Origin: Chitinimonas sp036961565
Lineage (GTDB): Bacteria; Pseudomonadota; Gammaproteobacteria; Burkholderiales; Chitinimonadaceae
Direction: 5' to 3'
Assembly: GCF_036961565.1 (NCBI RefSeq)
Contig: NZ_JBAMDD010000001.1
Location: forward strand, 248,001 to 312,000
DNA: 64,000 nucleotides
A program made the translations under genes and the position numbers. The notes beneath the pieces were generated by a model, which did not search any database, was not told the origin of the DNA, and saw nothing but the letters and a program-made list of their open reading frames with translations. Below, piece by piece: positions 15,574 through 24,414 of the stretch. Position 1 is the stretch's first letter; every line of letters begins with the position of its first letter.

Positions 15574-16806
15574 GTGCCGCCCGTGCAAAACACCGGCTCC
15601 AGCTCGCCCGGCATGCGTGCGCTATGGTTGCTGGCGCCAGGGCAGGTGATTTCGTGGGGTACGATGTACTACGGTATTACCTTTCTGGCGCAGCCCATAC
15701 AGACCAGTACGGGCTGGAGCCTGCCGGGTATCTTCGGCGCGTATTCGGCAGGCCTGCTGCTGGCGGCCTTGTGCGCTCCGCTGGTGGGGCAACTGCTGGT
15801 CCGCCATGGTGGCCGCTGGGGGCTCAGCCTGGGTTCTGTCCTTGCCTGCCTGAGCCTGGCAGGCCTCGCGGCGGCATCTGGCCCTTACACTTTCTTGCTA
15901 GCTTGGCTACTGGCCGGCGTGGCCATGGCGCTCACCCTCTACGAGGCGGCCTTTACCGCGCTACACGAGTTTGCGCATACCGAGTTCAGGCGGGCAATGA
16001 CCCTCCTCACCCTGGTGGGCGGTTTTGCCAGCACGGTGTTCTGGCCGCTCTCCTACTGGCTGGAAGGGTTGTGGGGTTGGCGCCTTACCCTGCTTTGCTA
16101 TGCCGCACTGCATGCCTTGGTCTGCTTACCCTTGCATCGTGCGTTGCCCAAGTGGGCACCCACCGCGACCACAACCGTGGTTGAGCATCCTGACATGCCA
16201 TTGGCGCAGATGCTGCGCTCGCCGGCTTATTGGGGGCTTGCCATCGCCATCGGCATGACGGCCTTGCTAGGGGGTTCCTTGTCGGCGCACGCCGGCCTGC
16301 TGCTGGCTGATCGTGCGGTGAGTCCCACGCTGATCATGCTCAGTGTCACGCTATTTGGCCCCATGCAGGTGGCAGGCCGCTTGCTGGACATGCTGCTGGC
16401 ACAGCGTCTGTCGGTACGCTGGAGTGGCTATGTGGCCCACCTGATGCTGCCGACGGCGATGGTGCTTCTGCTGCTGGCCAAGCAGGCGCCTTGGCTGGCG
16501 GTACTGTTCGCCTGCCTCTATGGCGCCAGCAATGGCGTGCTCACCATCGTGCGCGGTATGGCGCCAGCTGAGTTGCTGGGCAGTGCCAACTATGGCGTGG
16601 CGCTGGGCTGGGTATCGGCACCCGGGTTGTTTGCCCGTGCCCTGGCACCTGCCATGGCCGCCTATGGCCTGGCGCAATGGGGCGGCTCGGCTACCTTGCT
16701 CGGGCTGACATGCCTGGGCGTGCTGGGTTGGGCGGCCTTCGTCTTTGCCTATCGGGCCAAGCCCACGAGGGTGCCGCTGCACCCCGTTCAAGCCAAGCAA
16801 ACTTAA
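15574..16806 (+). CDS. MFS transporter of the flavoprotein cluster
   Basis: Up to 410 residues from GTG 15574, directly after the previous stop codon; ATG 15613 (MRALWLLAPGQV) would give 397. About 12 hydrophobic segments are visible, in two halves split by a polar stretch (HRALPKWAPTATTTVVEHPDMP). It is a major facilitator superfamily exporter. It lies between two flavoprotein genes, in the place where metalloid clusters often carry an efflux permease. It could move a flavoprotein product or a metalloid species, but nothing in the sequence fixes the substrate. Confidence 0.8.
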   Translation: MPPVQNTGSSSPGMRALWLLAPGQVISWGTMYYGITFLAQPIQTSTGWSLPGIFGAYSAGLLLAALCAPLVGQLLVRHGGRWGLSLGSVLACLSLAGLAAASGPYTFLLAWLLAGVAMALTLYEAAFTALHEFAHTEFRRAMTLLTLVGGFASTVFWPLSYWLEGLWGWRLTLLCYAALHALVCLPLHRALPKWAPTATTTVVEHPDMPLAQMLRSPAYWGLAIAIGMTALLGGSLSAHAGLLLADRAVSPTLIMLSVTLFGPMQVAGRLLDMLLAQRLSVRWSGYVAHLMLPTAMVLLLLAKQAPWLAVLFACLYGASNGVLTIVRGMAPAELLGSANYGVALGWVSAPGLFARALAPAMAAYGLAQWGGSATLLGLTCLGVLGWAAFVFAYRAKPTRVPLHPVQAKQT

Positions 16807-16816
16807 GCGAGACCCT

Positions 16817-17890
16817 ATGGAACACGTTGACGTCATCATTATTGGTGCGGGCCAGGCTGGCCTGGCTGCGGGCTATCATCTGCAGCGGACAGGTTACCGC
16901 TTTCTGCTACTGGAGGCAGGCACCCGGGCCAGCGGCGCATGGCGGGGTTATTACGACAGCCTGACCCTGTTCTCGCCCGCCCGTTACTCCGCCTTGCCTG
17001 GTTTGGCTTTTCCGGCCGTGCCGGGCCACTACCCAAGCCGGGACGAGGTGGCGGGATACCTGGAGGACTATGCCCGGCACTTCGACCTGCCCATACGCTA
17101 TGGTCAGCGAGTCAGCACGGTTAGGCGGGAAGGTGGCGGTTTCTTGCTACAGACGGCAGAGGGTAAAGGCTATGTCGCCCGCGCCGTGATTGCCGCTTCT
17201 GGTGCCTTCGGTACGCCCTTCCTGCCGTCGATTCCCGGTCTGGCCGATTTCGGCGGGCGTGTGCTGCACAGCGGCAGCTACCGTGATCCTGCCGATTTTA
17301 AAGGCCAGCGGGTCGTGGTGGTGGGTGGTGCCAACTCGGGCGTGCAGATTGCCTGCGAGCTGGCGGAGGCGGCCGATGCCAGCCTGGCTACGCGCCGGCC
17401 CATACGGTTTTTTCCACAGCGGGTGCTGGGGCTGGATTTTCACTTCTGGCTGGCTGCTACCGGCCTGGAGCGCACACGCTGGCTGGATGACCAGAGTACG
17501 CCCGTGCTGGATGACGGCCGTTATCGGCGCGCCATCAAGGCCGGTAAGCCGGCCCGCCGGCCGATGTTCCGCGAGGTAGTGGCTGATGGGGTGGTCTGGG
17601 CCGATGGTCAGCGGGAGCCGGTCGATACCCTGCTGTTTGCTACCGGCTTCCGACCCCATATGCCCTACCTGGCCGACCTGGGCGTGTTGACGCCAGCGGG
17701 CTTGGTACGTCAGCAACAGGGCATCGCGCTGGATGTGCCAGGTTTGTATTTTGTCGGACTGTCGCGCCAGCGTAACTTCGCCTCTGCCACCTTGCGCGGG
17801 GTAGGGCCGGATGCCGCCTGGCTGATGCCGCACCTGGCAGCCCACATGCAATCGACCCAGCCCCAGCCTGCTAGGGCGTGGCCCGCCTGA
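16817..17890 (+). CDS. arsO: ArsO-like NAD(P)/FAD-dependent monooxygenase
   Basis: 357 residues. The FAD motif VIIIGAGQAGLAAGYHL is at the N-terminus, the NADPH motif VVVVGGANSGVQIACELAE lies at about 170-190, and the end has LLFATGFRPHMPYL. Sequences such as GAWRGYYDSLTLFSPARYS are typical of flavoproteins annotated ArsO in arsenic gene islands. Their chemistry on arsenic is not well established. ATG 16817 is used because an upstream extension overlaps the MFS gene's end. Its stop codon overlaps the convergent methyltransferase by 20 bases. Confidence 0.75.
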   Translation: MEHVDVIIIGAGQAGLAAGYHLQRTGYRFLLLEAGTRASGAWRGYYDSLTLFSPARYSALPGLAFPAVPGHYPSRDEVAGYLEDYARHFDLPIRYGQRVSTVRREGGGFLLQTAEGKGYVARAVIAASGAFGTPFLPSIPGLADFGGRVLHSGSYRDPADFKGQRVVVVGGANSGVQIACELAEAADASLATRRPIRFFPQRVLGLDFHFWLAATGLERTRWLDDQSTPVLDDGRYRRAIKAGKPARRPMFREVVADGVVWADGQREPVDTLLFATGFRPHMPYLADLGVLTPAGLVRQQQGIALDVPGLYFVGLSRQRNFASATLRGVGPDAAWLMPHLAAHMQSTQPQPARAWPA

Positions 17891-18494
17891 ACACTCCGTA
17901 TAGGAATTGCTGGGTCGTGCCGAAAGGTGTTTGATGCGGTTCGGTAAAGCTGTCGAGCAAGGTGAACTGCGGGCCCAGTGCTTGCTGCAGTTGTGCTGCA
18001 TCGTAGCGGACGATATCGAGGCCGCTGCATTTCAGCGGGCCGTCGGGGCCAAAGGTTGCAATGATGGCATGGCCGCCAGGCTTGAGTGCGTGGGTCAACT
18101 GGCGGACATAGGCCTGCCGGGCCACCGCTGTGGTCAGGAAGTGGAACACTGCCCGGTCGTGCCATAGGTCGTAGTGCGCTGCTTCCAGCCTGGCGGATGC
18201 GATATCGGCCACTAGCCAGTGTACCTGTGCGGCATGCGGCCCCAGCCTTTGCCGGGCTACATCAATTGCTGCTTGCGAGATATCCAGCACACTCGGCTGC
18301 GTGTAGCCCTTGGCCAGCAGGTCGTCCACCAGCGTGGCTTCGCCGCCGCCGACATCAATGATGGCCGCGTCCTTGCTCGGCACCTGTTCACTGATCAGCC
18401 GCAAAGAGGTGACCAGGTGCGGGCTATACCAGCTGACTGCATCCGGCGCCTTGGCCTGGTATACCGATTCCCAGTGAAGTTTGCTGTCTGTCAT
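17871..18494 (-). CDS. Class I SAM-dependent methyltransferase
   Basis: A 207-residue Rossmann-fold methyltransferase. Motif I is IIDVGGGEATLVDDLL (about 45-60), motif II-like is VHWLVADIAS, and motif III-like is LKPGGHAIIATFGPDGP. The N-terminus HWESVYQAKAPDAVSWYSPH belongs to a small group annotated only as SAM-dependent methyltransferase. It lacks the conserved cysteine triad that I would expect for ArsM, so arsenic methylation is not supported. It converges with, and overlaps by 20 bases, the ArsO-like gene. Confidence 0.85.
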   Translation of the reverse strand: MTDSKLHWESVYQAKAPDAVSWYSPHLVTSLRLISEQVPSKDAAIIDVGGGEATLVDDLLAKGYTQPSVLDISQAAIDVARQRLGPHAAQVHWLVADIASARLEAAHYDLWHDRAVFHFLTTAVARQAYVRQLTHALKPGGHAIIATFGPDGPLKCSGLDIVRYDAAQLQQALGPQFTLLDSFTEPHQTPFGTTQQFLYGVFRRATP

Positions 18495-18743
18495 GGCTAG
18501 GGCGCAGGGCGCTGGTTAAGTTGAGTGTGTCTTGTATCACAGCCGGACTGAATGCAAGCCACTGGCGGTCTTGCACCCACTTTTTTCATCTTGCCCTTTC
18601 AATTCTGTAATTCCCTCCTACGATACCTGTTGGACGGGTAAGCCACCGTACCGTTGCAATGCTTCAGTTCAGTCCTAAGACCAGCCGCGCCAGTAGTCCA
18701 TAAAAGCGGCGGTTCTGCCCATATACAAGGAGGAACGGCAAAG

Positions 18744-18866
18744 ATGGCATCCATCGACACCGTCAGATATGACACCTGCAGTATTCCTGCGCCTGTGTAC
18801 AGGCCAACTCTCTTCGCTAGCCCCACTACGGTAACGCGCCGTCCTGGGGCAGTCACGACTCCGTAA
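18744..18866 (+). CDS. Possible 40-residue small protein
   Basis: ATG 18744 lies ten bases after AAGGAGG, one of the strongest ribosome sites in the window. The peptide begins MASIDTVRYDTCSIPAPVY and is Pro/Thr/Arg-rich, with no membrane segment. It ends 17 bases before repeat copy D. No homologue is known to me. It may be real, or the ribosome site may be chance. Confidence 0.3.
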   Translation: MASIDTVRYDTCSIPAPVYRPTLFASPTTVTRRPGAVTTP

Positions 18867-18883
18867 GCTTTCGCTACTGTCCA

Positions 18884-18999
18884 AGCGCCGCCAACAAAGC
18901 CCAGCGTAGTGGTTTTGGCTAGGCGTGCGCGCGCAGCAGACAGTACGTGGGTGCGGCAAGCTCGCACAACAATGCCAGAAGGGTTTTGTTCTTGGCGCT
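18884..18999 (+). repeat. Dispersed intergenic repeat, copy D (reference copy, 116 bp)
   Basis: The left end GCGCCGCCAACAAAGCCC and the right end GGGTTTTGTTCTTGGCGC are imperfect inverted repeats. Inside are GTAGTGGTTTTGGCTAGGCG, CGCAGCAGACAGTACGTGGG and a small hairpin GTGCG-GCAAGCT-CGCAC. The other copies lie at 4691-4740, 11665-11757, 13768-13899 and 58118-58241. Confidence 0.8.
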
Positions 19000-19199
19000 C
19001 AACCCATCACCTGCCGCCATGCGCCCAATCCAGGCCGCTTGGGGTGCAAGGATGGGTACTGCACGGCGCAGGCTGGCGAGCGCGCTTTATCCGCCGCAGA
19101 TCGCACCCAAGAGGCGAGCAGCAAACGCACGGCACGCAAGTGCCGGGCACCAGCAGAGCACCGGTGAATGCCGGATTCATGTTCATAGAGGAGGGCAGC

Positions 19200-21230
19200 A
19201 TGACCAGTAGTTTTTCCATACACCCCAAGGTGGGGGTCGCGCGTATAGGCAACAGCCAGACTGATTTCTACCTTGGCCCGGAGACCTTGGGCGGCTTGCC
19301 CATAGCCTGTCAGGCCAACGGTGATCCGGTTGTCGTTGATGGCCAGGTCCAGTATGTCAGGCAGTTCAAGGACGCGATTGGCGGCATCAAGCGGCAGGCC
19401 GCGCGATTCAAGATTTTCGAGCACAGCGATGGCAAGGTCGCAGAAATCACCCTGGCCGATCCACGTATCGAGAAGATCGTCTGGACATCGCATATCGCCA
19501 ACAAGAAACCCATCTGGTTTACTTTTTCCGAGCTGACGGGTGACCTCGAGTTTGGCGATTGGAACAACTACGTTGATCAGCATGTACCGCTCAATAACGG
19601 CAGCGTGACCAATCCGGCTGACCGCAAGGCGCTGATGATAGACCCAGGCCCGCGCAGCATAGCCAAGCCTGGCGAGCGGGTGGCATTTTCACGCTATAAC
19701 CCGCCGGCCGACTACCCGCATTTCTCCTTCCCGCCCGATAGCCTTAACCCGGCCATCAATTCGCTGGGCGAATTGCGCATGGATACGGCGGGTCGGCTTA
19801 TCCTGCTGGGCGGTTTCGGCAATTCAGCCGGCACCACCACGCTATCGAGCTTCCGTGGCGCCAGCGACTGGTGGGATGACGTTTCCGATGGTTACGTCCA
19901 GGCAACCCTGTACTTCAAGGACGGCAGCAAGGTCGAGCTTGAGCCCGCCTGGGTGATAGTAGGCAGCCCCAAGTTTGCGCCGGAGCTGGTCAATATCGTG
20001 ACGCTGGACGACACCGTCTACGATATTTCAGTGCGTTTCCTGAACTACGCCCCTGATATCTATGACGCCAAGAAGTGGCCTATCCCGGCTGATCGTTACG
20101 ACCCGTTTGCCGGCTTTAATCCGGACTATCGGCCTAATTTCGAGCGCGATATCCTGCCCATCATCAAGCGGCCAGAAGGCTACCGCTGGGTGGCGCAAAC
20201 CCCATCCATGATTGACTTCGTCAACCCGCCGTTCGATATCCGCGATGCATCCGAGGGCAGCCGCGCCCATCGTGAGAACTACTTTGCCCACTATCGGGTG
20301 CCGGTGCCGCCGCAGTCCTATCGCTTCATGGATCAGGTCAAGAACGGCCCCAATACGCTGTTTGCAGAGGATGGCGTACCGCTGATGCCGCTTAATTCTG
20401 GCGACAACTCGGTGACCAATCAGCTGATCTACAAGTTCATGACGCTGAGCCCCACCCAGTATTTCTTCCTGCACCAATGGGCCAAGGGCAAGTTCGACCT
20501 TGGTTGTGCGCCGCCCGATCTACGCCATGGCGTGACCGAGCTGGACCGCGCAGTGATAGGCAACCTGGTTGGTGCGCCGTTCTCGCCCGGTATCGAGACC
20601 ACCTGGATAGTCCGTACGCCGCAGCTCTACCGTACGCCGTATGCCTATGATATTGCGCACTGGACAGGTAGCGAGGCGGCATTCAGCGAGTACTACCGTA
20701 CCAACGGTCTGTCGCTGACCAGCGATCCGCAAAACGGGGATGGGGCAGAGCCGGGCGACCTGACCAAGCGCATGGCCATACCCTGGCAGGCTGATTTCTT
20801 TGACTGCACGGTGCAGACCCCCAACGTCAACAACCCGGCCATCAATCAAAGCCCAGCCGACGACGGTGTCGAAGTGCCGCCCGCGTTCTACGTTTACTGG
20901 TGGCCGCCACAAAGCCCCATGCACGTCATCGCAGGGGATCTGGACCCAGGTAACCAGGTACTGGATGGCTATGTCAGCAGCCAGCCGGCGCAGTTCTCAG
21001 GCGTCAATGGCCTCACGCTCAATGTGCAGTCGCAAGGGGGCTTCAGCATCACGGCCGCCGGCCAGCCTGTGCTGTATGCGCGGGGGATCAATTCCTTCAA
21101 CCAGATGACCGCTGCCTGGAAGGACCTGGGCTTCATCGTCAATGTCGGCCCGCAGGACTACCGCTATTTTGTCGAGAAGGAGCGCAATACCACCTATCTC
21201 GCCCAGGGTGCGGCATTGGGCAACAAATAA
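19200..21230 (+). CDS. LodA/GoxA-like quinoprotein oxidase
   Basis: 676 residues from ATG 19200, chosen for the GAGGAGG ribosome site just upstream. The N-terminus FSIHPKVGVARIGNSQTDFYLGPE is the LodA-family start, and LTPTQYF-like LSPTQYFFLHQWAKG and PWQADFFDC lie in the C-terminal part. LodA and GoxA are amino-acid oxidases whose cysteine tryptophylquinone (CTQ) cofactor is built from a Cys and a Trp. Trp529 (PWQADF) fits the cofactor Trp. The expected Cys before VGxPFxPGIE reads as Leu456 (NLVGAPFSPGIE). The substrate is unknown and activity is uncertain. A LodB-like gene follows eight bases later. Confidence 0.85.
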   Translation: MTSSFSIHPKVGVARIGNSQTDFYLGPETLGGLPIACQANGDPVVVDGQVQYVRQFKDAIGGIKRQAARFKIFEHSDGKVAEITLADPRIEKIVWTSHIANKKPIWFTFSELTGDLEFGDWNNYVDQHVPLNNGSVTNPADRKALMIDPGPRSIAKPGERVAFSRYNPPADYPHFSFPPDSLNPAINSLGELRMDTAGRLILLGGFGNSAGTTTLSSFRGASDWWDDVSDGYVQATLYFKDGSKVELEPAWVIVGSPKFAPELVNIVTLDDTVYDISVRFLNYAPDIYDAKKWPIPADRYDPFAGFNPDYRPNFERDILPIIKRPEGYRWVAQTPSMIDFVNPPFDIRDASEGSRAHRENYFAHYRVPVPPQSYRFMDQVKNGPNTLFAEDGVPLMPLNSGDNSVTNQLIYKFMTLSPTQYFFLHQWAKGKFDLGCAPPDLRHGVTELDRAVIGNLVGAPFSPGIETTWIVRTPQLYRTPYAYDIAHWTGSEAAFSEYYRTNGLSLTSDPQNGDGAEPGDLTKRMAIPWQADFFDCTVQTPNVNNPAINQSPADDGVEVPPAFYVYWWPPQSPMHVIAGDLDPGNQVLDGYVSSQPAQFSGVNGLTLNVQSQGGFSITAAGQPVLYARGINSFNQMTAAWKDLGFIVNVGPQDYRYFVEKERNTTYLAQGAALGNK

Positions 21231-21238
21231 GGCATCGC

Positions 21239-22585
21239 ATGAACAAGACGTTCGACATCGCCGTGGTAGGCGGCGGACCTGCCGGTGCGGCTACCGCGCT
21301 GAGTATCCGCCGACAATCCGGCCTGACGGTCGCCTTGGTAGAGAAGACGGATTACGGGCAGCCGCGCGTAGGGGAGACCCTCTCGCCCGGCGCCCGTTCC
21401 CTGTTGGAGTATCTGGAGGCGTGGCCGGCATTTGAACAGGCCGGCCATGCCCCTGCCTATGGCAATGCAGCTGCCTGGGGTAACGATGCCATCTATCAGC
21501 GTGATTTCATGTTCACCCCATTTGGCCATGGCTGGCATCTGGATAGGCGCCGCTTTGATGCCGACCTGGTGGCCACGGCCGAGCACAAGGGGGTGGTGGT
21601 CTACCGCAACACCCTGTTGGAGCATGTAGAGCGGCAAGGCGGTGGCTGCCGCCTGCGCTTGCGCCAAGGCGAGGACACGACGGGGCTGACCGCCCGATTT
21701 GTGGTGGACGCCAGTGGCAAGGGCCAGGTGGTAGCGCGCAAGCTGGGGGCGGAACGCCAGCTTATCGACAATATGGTGGCATTGGTGGCCGAATACCCGG
21801 CCATGCCCGATGCCGACACCTTTACCTTGGTAGAGCCCTGCGCCCAGGGCTGGTTCTATTCAGCCTGCCTGCCGGCAGAGGCGGGTGGGCGAACCTGGTG
21901 GGTCGCCCTGATGACGGATGCCGACCTGATACAGCAACATGAACTGCGCGCGCCAGCGGTGTGGTGGCGCTTGCTCAATGGCGCCCGGCATACCATGGCC
22001 AGGTTGGCCGGTGCGCGGGCACCAGAACGACTGCAGGTGGTGAGTGCCCACTCTGCGTTGCTTGATCCGTTGCATGGGCAGGATTGGGTGGCAGTGGGGG
22101 ACGCGGCAGGCAGCTATGACCCACTGTCGTCCAGCGGCATAGTCCGGGCGCTTGATGCGGGCATCCATACCGGCCTGGCGGTTGTCCAGGCACTGGCAGG
22201 CAATAGGACCGCGCTGGCGCAACTGGCCGAGCGCCATGTGGGCGCCTATCAGCAATACCTGGGCACGCGGGCAAGTTACTACCAGATGGAACAGCGCTGG
22301 CCCGACAGCAGTTTCTGGCGGCGGCGCCAGGCAGTGGTGACGCTGGCGCCGGACTGCCAGCTGGTGTCGGTGCCCAAGGCGGTCGAGGCAGTGGCCTGGC
22401 CCTCTGATCTGCAGCCCCTTGAACCTGCCAGCCTGCTCAGTGCCTGCAGCTCGACTACCCCAGCAGCGGCCGTGGTAGCCGCCCATCCACAGCGCACCGA
22501 GGTGGGCGACGAACGCATCATCCTGGGCCTGCAATGGTTGCTACAGGCCGGCTTGCTGGCTATTGCCAAGCCCGGTGCGGCTTGA
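21239..22585 (+). CDS. LodB-like FAD-dependent flavoprotein
   Basis: 448 residues of the tryptophan-halogenase/LodB-like flavoprotein type. The FAD site is IAVVGGGPAGAATALSIRRQ; GETLSPGARSLLEYL and VGDAAGSYDPLSSSGI are family features. LodB is required for formation of the CTQ cofactor in LodA. The position eight bases after the lodA-like gene implies a shared mRNA. A Trp halogenase activity is unlikely given the context. It converges with the glutaredoxin-type arsC gene. Confidence 0.87.
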   Translation: MNKTFDIAVVGGGPAGAATALSIRRQSGLTVALVEKTDYGQPRVGETLSPGARSLLEYLEAWPAFEQAGHAPAYGNAAAWGNDAIYQRDFMFTPFGHGWHLDRRRFDADLVATAEHKGVVVYRNTLLEHVERQGGGCRLRLRQGEDTTGLTARFVVDASGKGQVVARKLGAERQLIDNMVALVAEYPAMPDADTFTLVEPCAQGWFYSACLPAEAGGRTWWVALMTDADLIQQHELRAPAVWWRLLNGARHTMARLAGARAPERLQVVSAHSALLDPLHGQDWVAVGDAAGSYDPLSSSGIVRALDAGIHTGLAVVQALAGNRTALAQLAERHVGAYQQYLGTRASYYQMEQRWPDSSFWRRRQAVVTLAPDCQLVSVPKAVEAVAWPSDLQPLEPASLLSACSSTTPAAAVVAAHPQRTEVGDERIILGLQWLLQAGLLAIAKPGAA

Positions 22586-22618
22586 GGAGGATGGGGCTGG
22601 GGGTGCAGCAGGCAAGTA

Positions 22619-23044
22619 CTAGCTGACTCGCCGCCCCTGTTCGTCAATCACGACTTCGCCATCTTCCTTGGTAAACGGCCCCAATTGCGGCAAGGGCAGG
22701 ATATCCAGCACGGCTTCGGAAGGTCGGCACAAGCGTGTACCTATGGGGGTGACCACCACAGGCCGATTGATCAGGATGGGGTGCTGCAACATGAAGTCGA
22801 TCAACTGCGTATCGGTCCAGGCTGTGTCATCCAGATTCAGCTCGGCATAGGGCGTGCCCTTTTTGCGCAGTAGTTCGCGTACCGGTATGCCCATGGCTGC
22901 AATCAGGGCGACCAGGGTTGCCCGGTCGGGTGGGTTGTCCAGGTAGTGAACCACCTGGGGTTCTATGCCGGTATTGCGTATCAGCGCCAGGGTGTTGCGG
23001 GAGGTGCCGCAGGCGGGGTTGTGATAGATCGTGATCTGGGTCAT
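22619..23044 (-). CDS. arsC: Glutaredoxin-dependent arsenate reductase ArsC
   Basis: 141 residues of the E. coli R773 ArsC type. The catalytic Cys12 is in HNPACGTSRNTL. The arginines that hold arsenate are visible in RELLRKKG, LINRPVVV and GTRLCRP. It reduces As(V) to As(III) using glutathione and glutaredoxin. It lies 129 bases beyond the aquaporin gene on the same strand and may be the last gene of the arsenic operon or have its own promoter. Confidence 0.93.
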   Translation of the reverse strand: MTQITIYHNPACGTSRNTLALIRNTGIEPQVVHYLDNPPDRATLVALIAAMGIPVRELLRKKGTPYAELNLDDTAWTDTQLIDFMLQHPILINRPVVVTPIGTRLCRPSEAVLDILPLPQLGPFTKEDGEVVIDEQGRRVS

Positions 23045-23173
23045 GGGTGTACTGTCAGTCGAGGGGGCGCTGGTGGATGATCAGGCATGGCAGGCAAGGT
23101 TTGGCGGTGTGCAAAGCCCGTGCCGTGGGATGCCATGCGTGACCGCTTGTGGTGTAGGCGTCTGCCAGAAGGC

Positions 23174-23893
23174 TTACTTCAGGGGGTGCACCGGGCGATC
23201 CTCGCCGGCATTGGCCATCAAGTCCAGCGACAGGGCGGCCTTGTCGCGGAGCAGCCAGCCGAATACCAGCGTGGCGGTCACCGCACCTACCAGTTGCGCC
23301 GCGATAAAGGCTGGTGCATCCACGGGCCGTATGCCGGCAAAGGTATCGCTGGCTGCGCGTGCCAAGGTCACTGCCGGGTTGGCAAACGAGGTGGACGCGG
23401 TAAACCAGTAGGCACCGACGATATAGGATGCCACCGCATAGGGGACTGCCTCGGGCCGGCTGCGCGAGCAGCCAAAGATCACCGCCAGCAAGCCAAAGGT
23501 GGCGATGAATTCGCTCCACCATTGTGCCGGGCCGGTGCGCACATGCTGTGACGCGAAAAACAAGGCTTCGCCAAACATGCCATGGGCTGCGGCCACACCG
23601 CAGAATGCGCCGGCAAGCTGTGCCAGCACATACAGCGAGGCATCCCGGCTGCTTAGTTCACGGCGCAGTGCCGCTGCCAGGGTAACGGCGGGATTGAAGT
23701 GCGCCCCGGATATGCCACCAAAGGTCAGTATCAGGGCAATCAGCCCGCCACCGGTTGCCAGGGCATTGGCCATCAGCGCCACGCCCGTGTTCCCGCCGGA
23801 CAGTCGCTCTGCCATGATGCCGGAGCCCACAACGACCGCAAGCAGAAAGGCCGTACCCAGCCACTCGGCAAATAATCGACGATGCAAATCCAT
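23174..23893 (-). CDS. MIP family aquaporin / aquaglyceroporin in an ars operon
   Basis: 239 residues, six membrane segments and the two half-helix motifs: HFNPAVTLA (about 65) and FANPAVTLARAASDTFAGI (about 185). It lies three bases after the upstream arsC stop, so it is in the operon. A precedent is AqpS of Sinorhizobium meliloti, an aquaglyceroporin in an ars operon that lets As(III) leave the cell down its gradient. That role is inferred here from context. No ArsB or Acr3 is present nearby. Confidence 0.9.
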   Translation of the reverse strand: MDLHRRLFAEWLGTAFLLAVVVGSGIMAERLSGGNTGVALMANALATGGGLIALILTFGGISGAHFNPAVTLAAALRRELSSRDASLYVLAQLAGAFCGVAAAHGMFGEALFFASQHVRTGPAQWWSEFIATFGLLAVIFGCSRSRPEAVPYAVASYIVGAYWFTASTSFANPAVTLARAASDTFAGIRPVDAPAFIAAQLVGAVTATLVFGWLLRDKAALSLDLMANAGEDRPVHPLK

Positions 23894-23896
23894 GAC

Positions 23897-24391
23897 TTAC
23901 TGTTCTCCCAGCTTGCGCAGCTCATGCTGCAAAGACATCCGGTCTATCTTCTCCAGCGGAAGGCTCAGGAAGATACGGATACGGTTGGTGATTTCCATCA
24001 GGGTTTTGTTGAAGGCCTGCCGCTTTACCGCGTCATCGCCTTCTACTTGAGATGGGTCTGTAAACCCCCAGTGTGCGGTAATCGGTTGCCCCGGCCAGGC
24101 AGGGCAGGCTTCTCCCGCTGCCTTGTCGCAAACGGTAAAGATAAAGTCCATGGCTGGAGCGGTTGGCGTGGCGAATTCATCCCAACTCTTGCTGCGCAGG
24201 TTGGTGCTGGCGTAGCCATGCAGGCGCAAGGCCTCAAGCGTGAAAGGGTTGACTGTATCCTTGGGGAAGCTCCCGGCACTGAATGCCTGGAATTGCCCCT
24301 TGCCTAGGTGGTTCATGATGGATTCGGCCAGTATGCTGCGGGCTGAATTGCCGGTGCAGATGAAGAGGACGTTGTAGGCCTTGTCCGACAT
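23897..24391 (-). CDS. arsC: Arsenate reductase, low-MW phosphatase fold (copy 2)
   Basis: 164 residues. The P-loop CTGNSARS (C-X5-R) at about 12-19 is the active site. Other conserved elements are SKSWDEF and FTVCDKAAGEACPAWPG, which supplies the resolving Cys pair. The enzyme should reduce As(V) with thioredoxin or, in the related glutaredoxin branch, glutathione. The C-terminus has an extra RIRIFLSLPLEKIDRM tail. It lies between arsA and the aquaporin gene. Confidence 0.92.
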   Translation of the reverse strand: MSDKAYNVLFICTGNSARSILAESIMNHLGKGQFQAFSAGSFPKDTVNPFTLEALRLHGYASTNLRSKSWDEFATPTAPAMDFIFTVCDKAAGEACPAWPGQPITAHWGFTDPSQVEGDDAVKRQAFNKTLMEITNRIRIFLSLPLEKIDRMSLQHELRKLGEQ

Positions 24392-24414
24392 GGCGGCATC
24401 TCCGTATTGATGGC

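Larger units (their letters stand above)
18495..19199. other. 705-base gap between methyltransferase and lodA-like gene
   Basis: It holds the start regions of two divergent genes, a possible 40-codon reading frame with a good ribosome site (18744-18866) and a full copy of the dispersed repeat (18884-18999). From 19000 to 19199 the only clear signal is the GAGGAGG ribosome site of the lodA-like gene. No terminator is seen. Confidence 0.6.

Noticed and set aside
17871..18494. ArsM (arsenite methyltransferase) because of the arsenic neighbours
   Set aside because: The conserved cysteines of ArsM are not present; the sequence fits a general SAM methyltransferase group.
18599..18967. A minus-strand frame in the gap upstream of the LodA-like gene
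   Set aside because: It overlaps the dispersed repeat and has no protein-like pattern.
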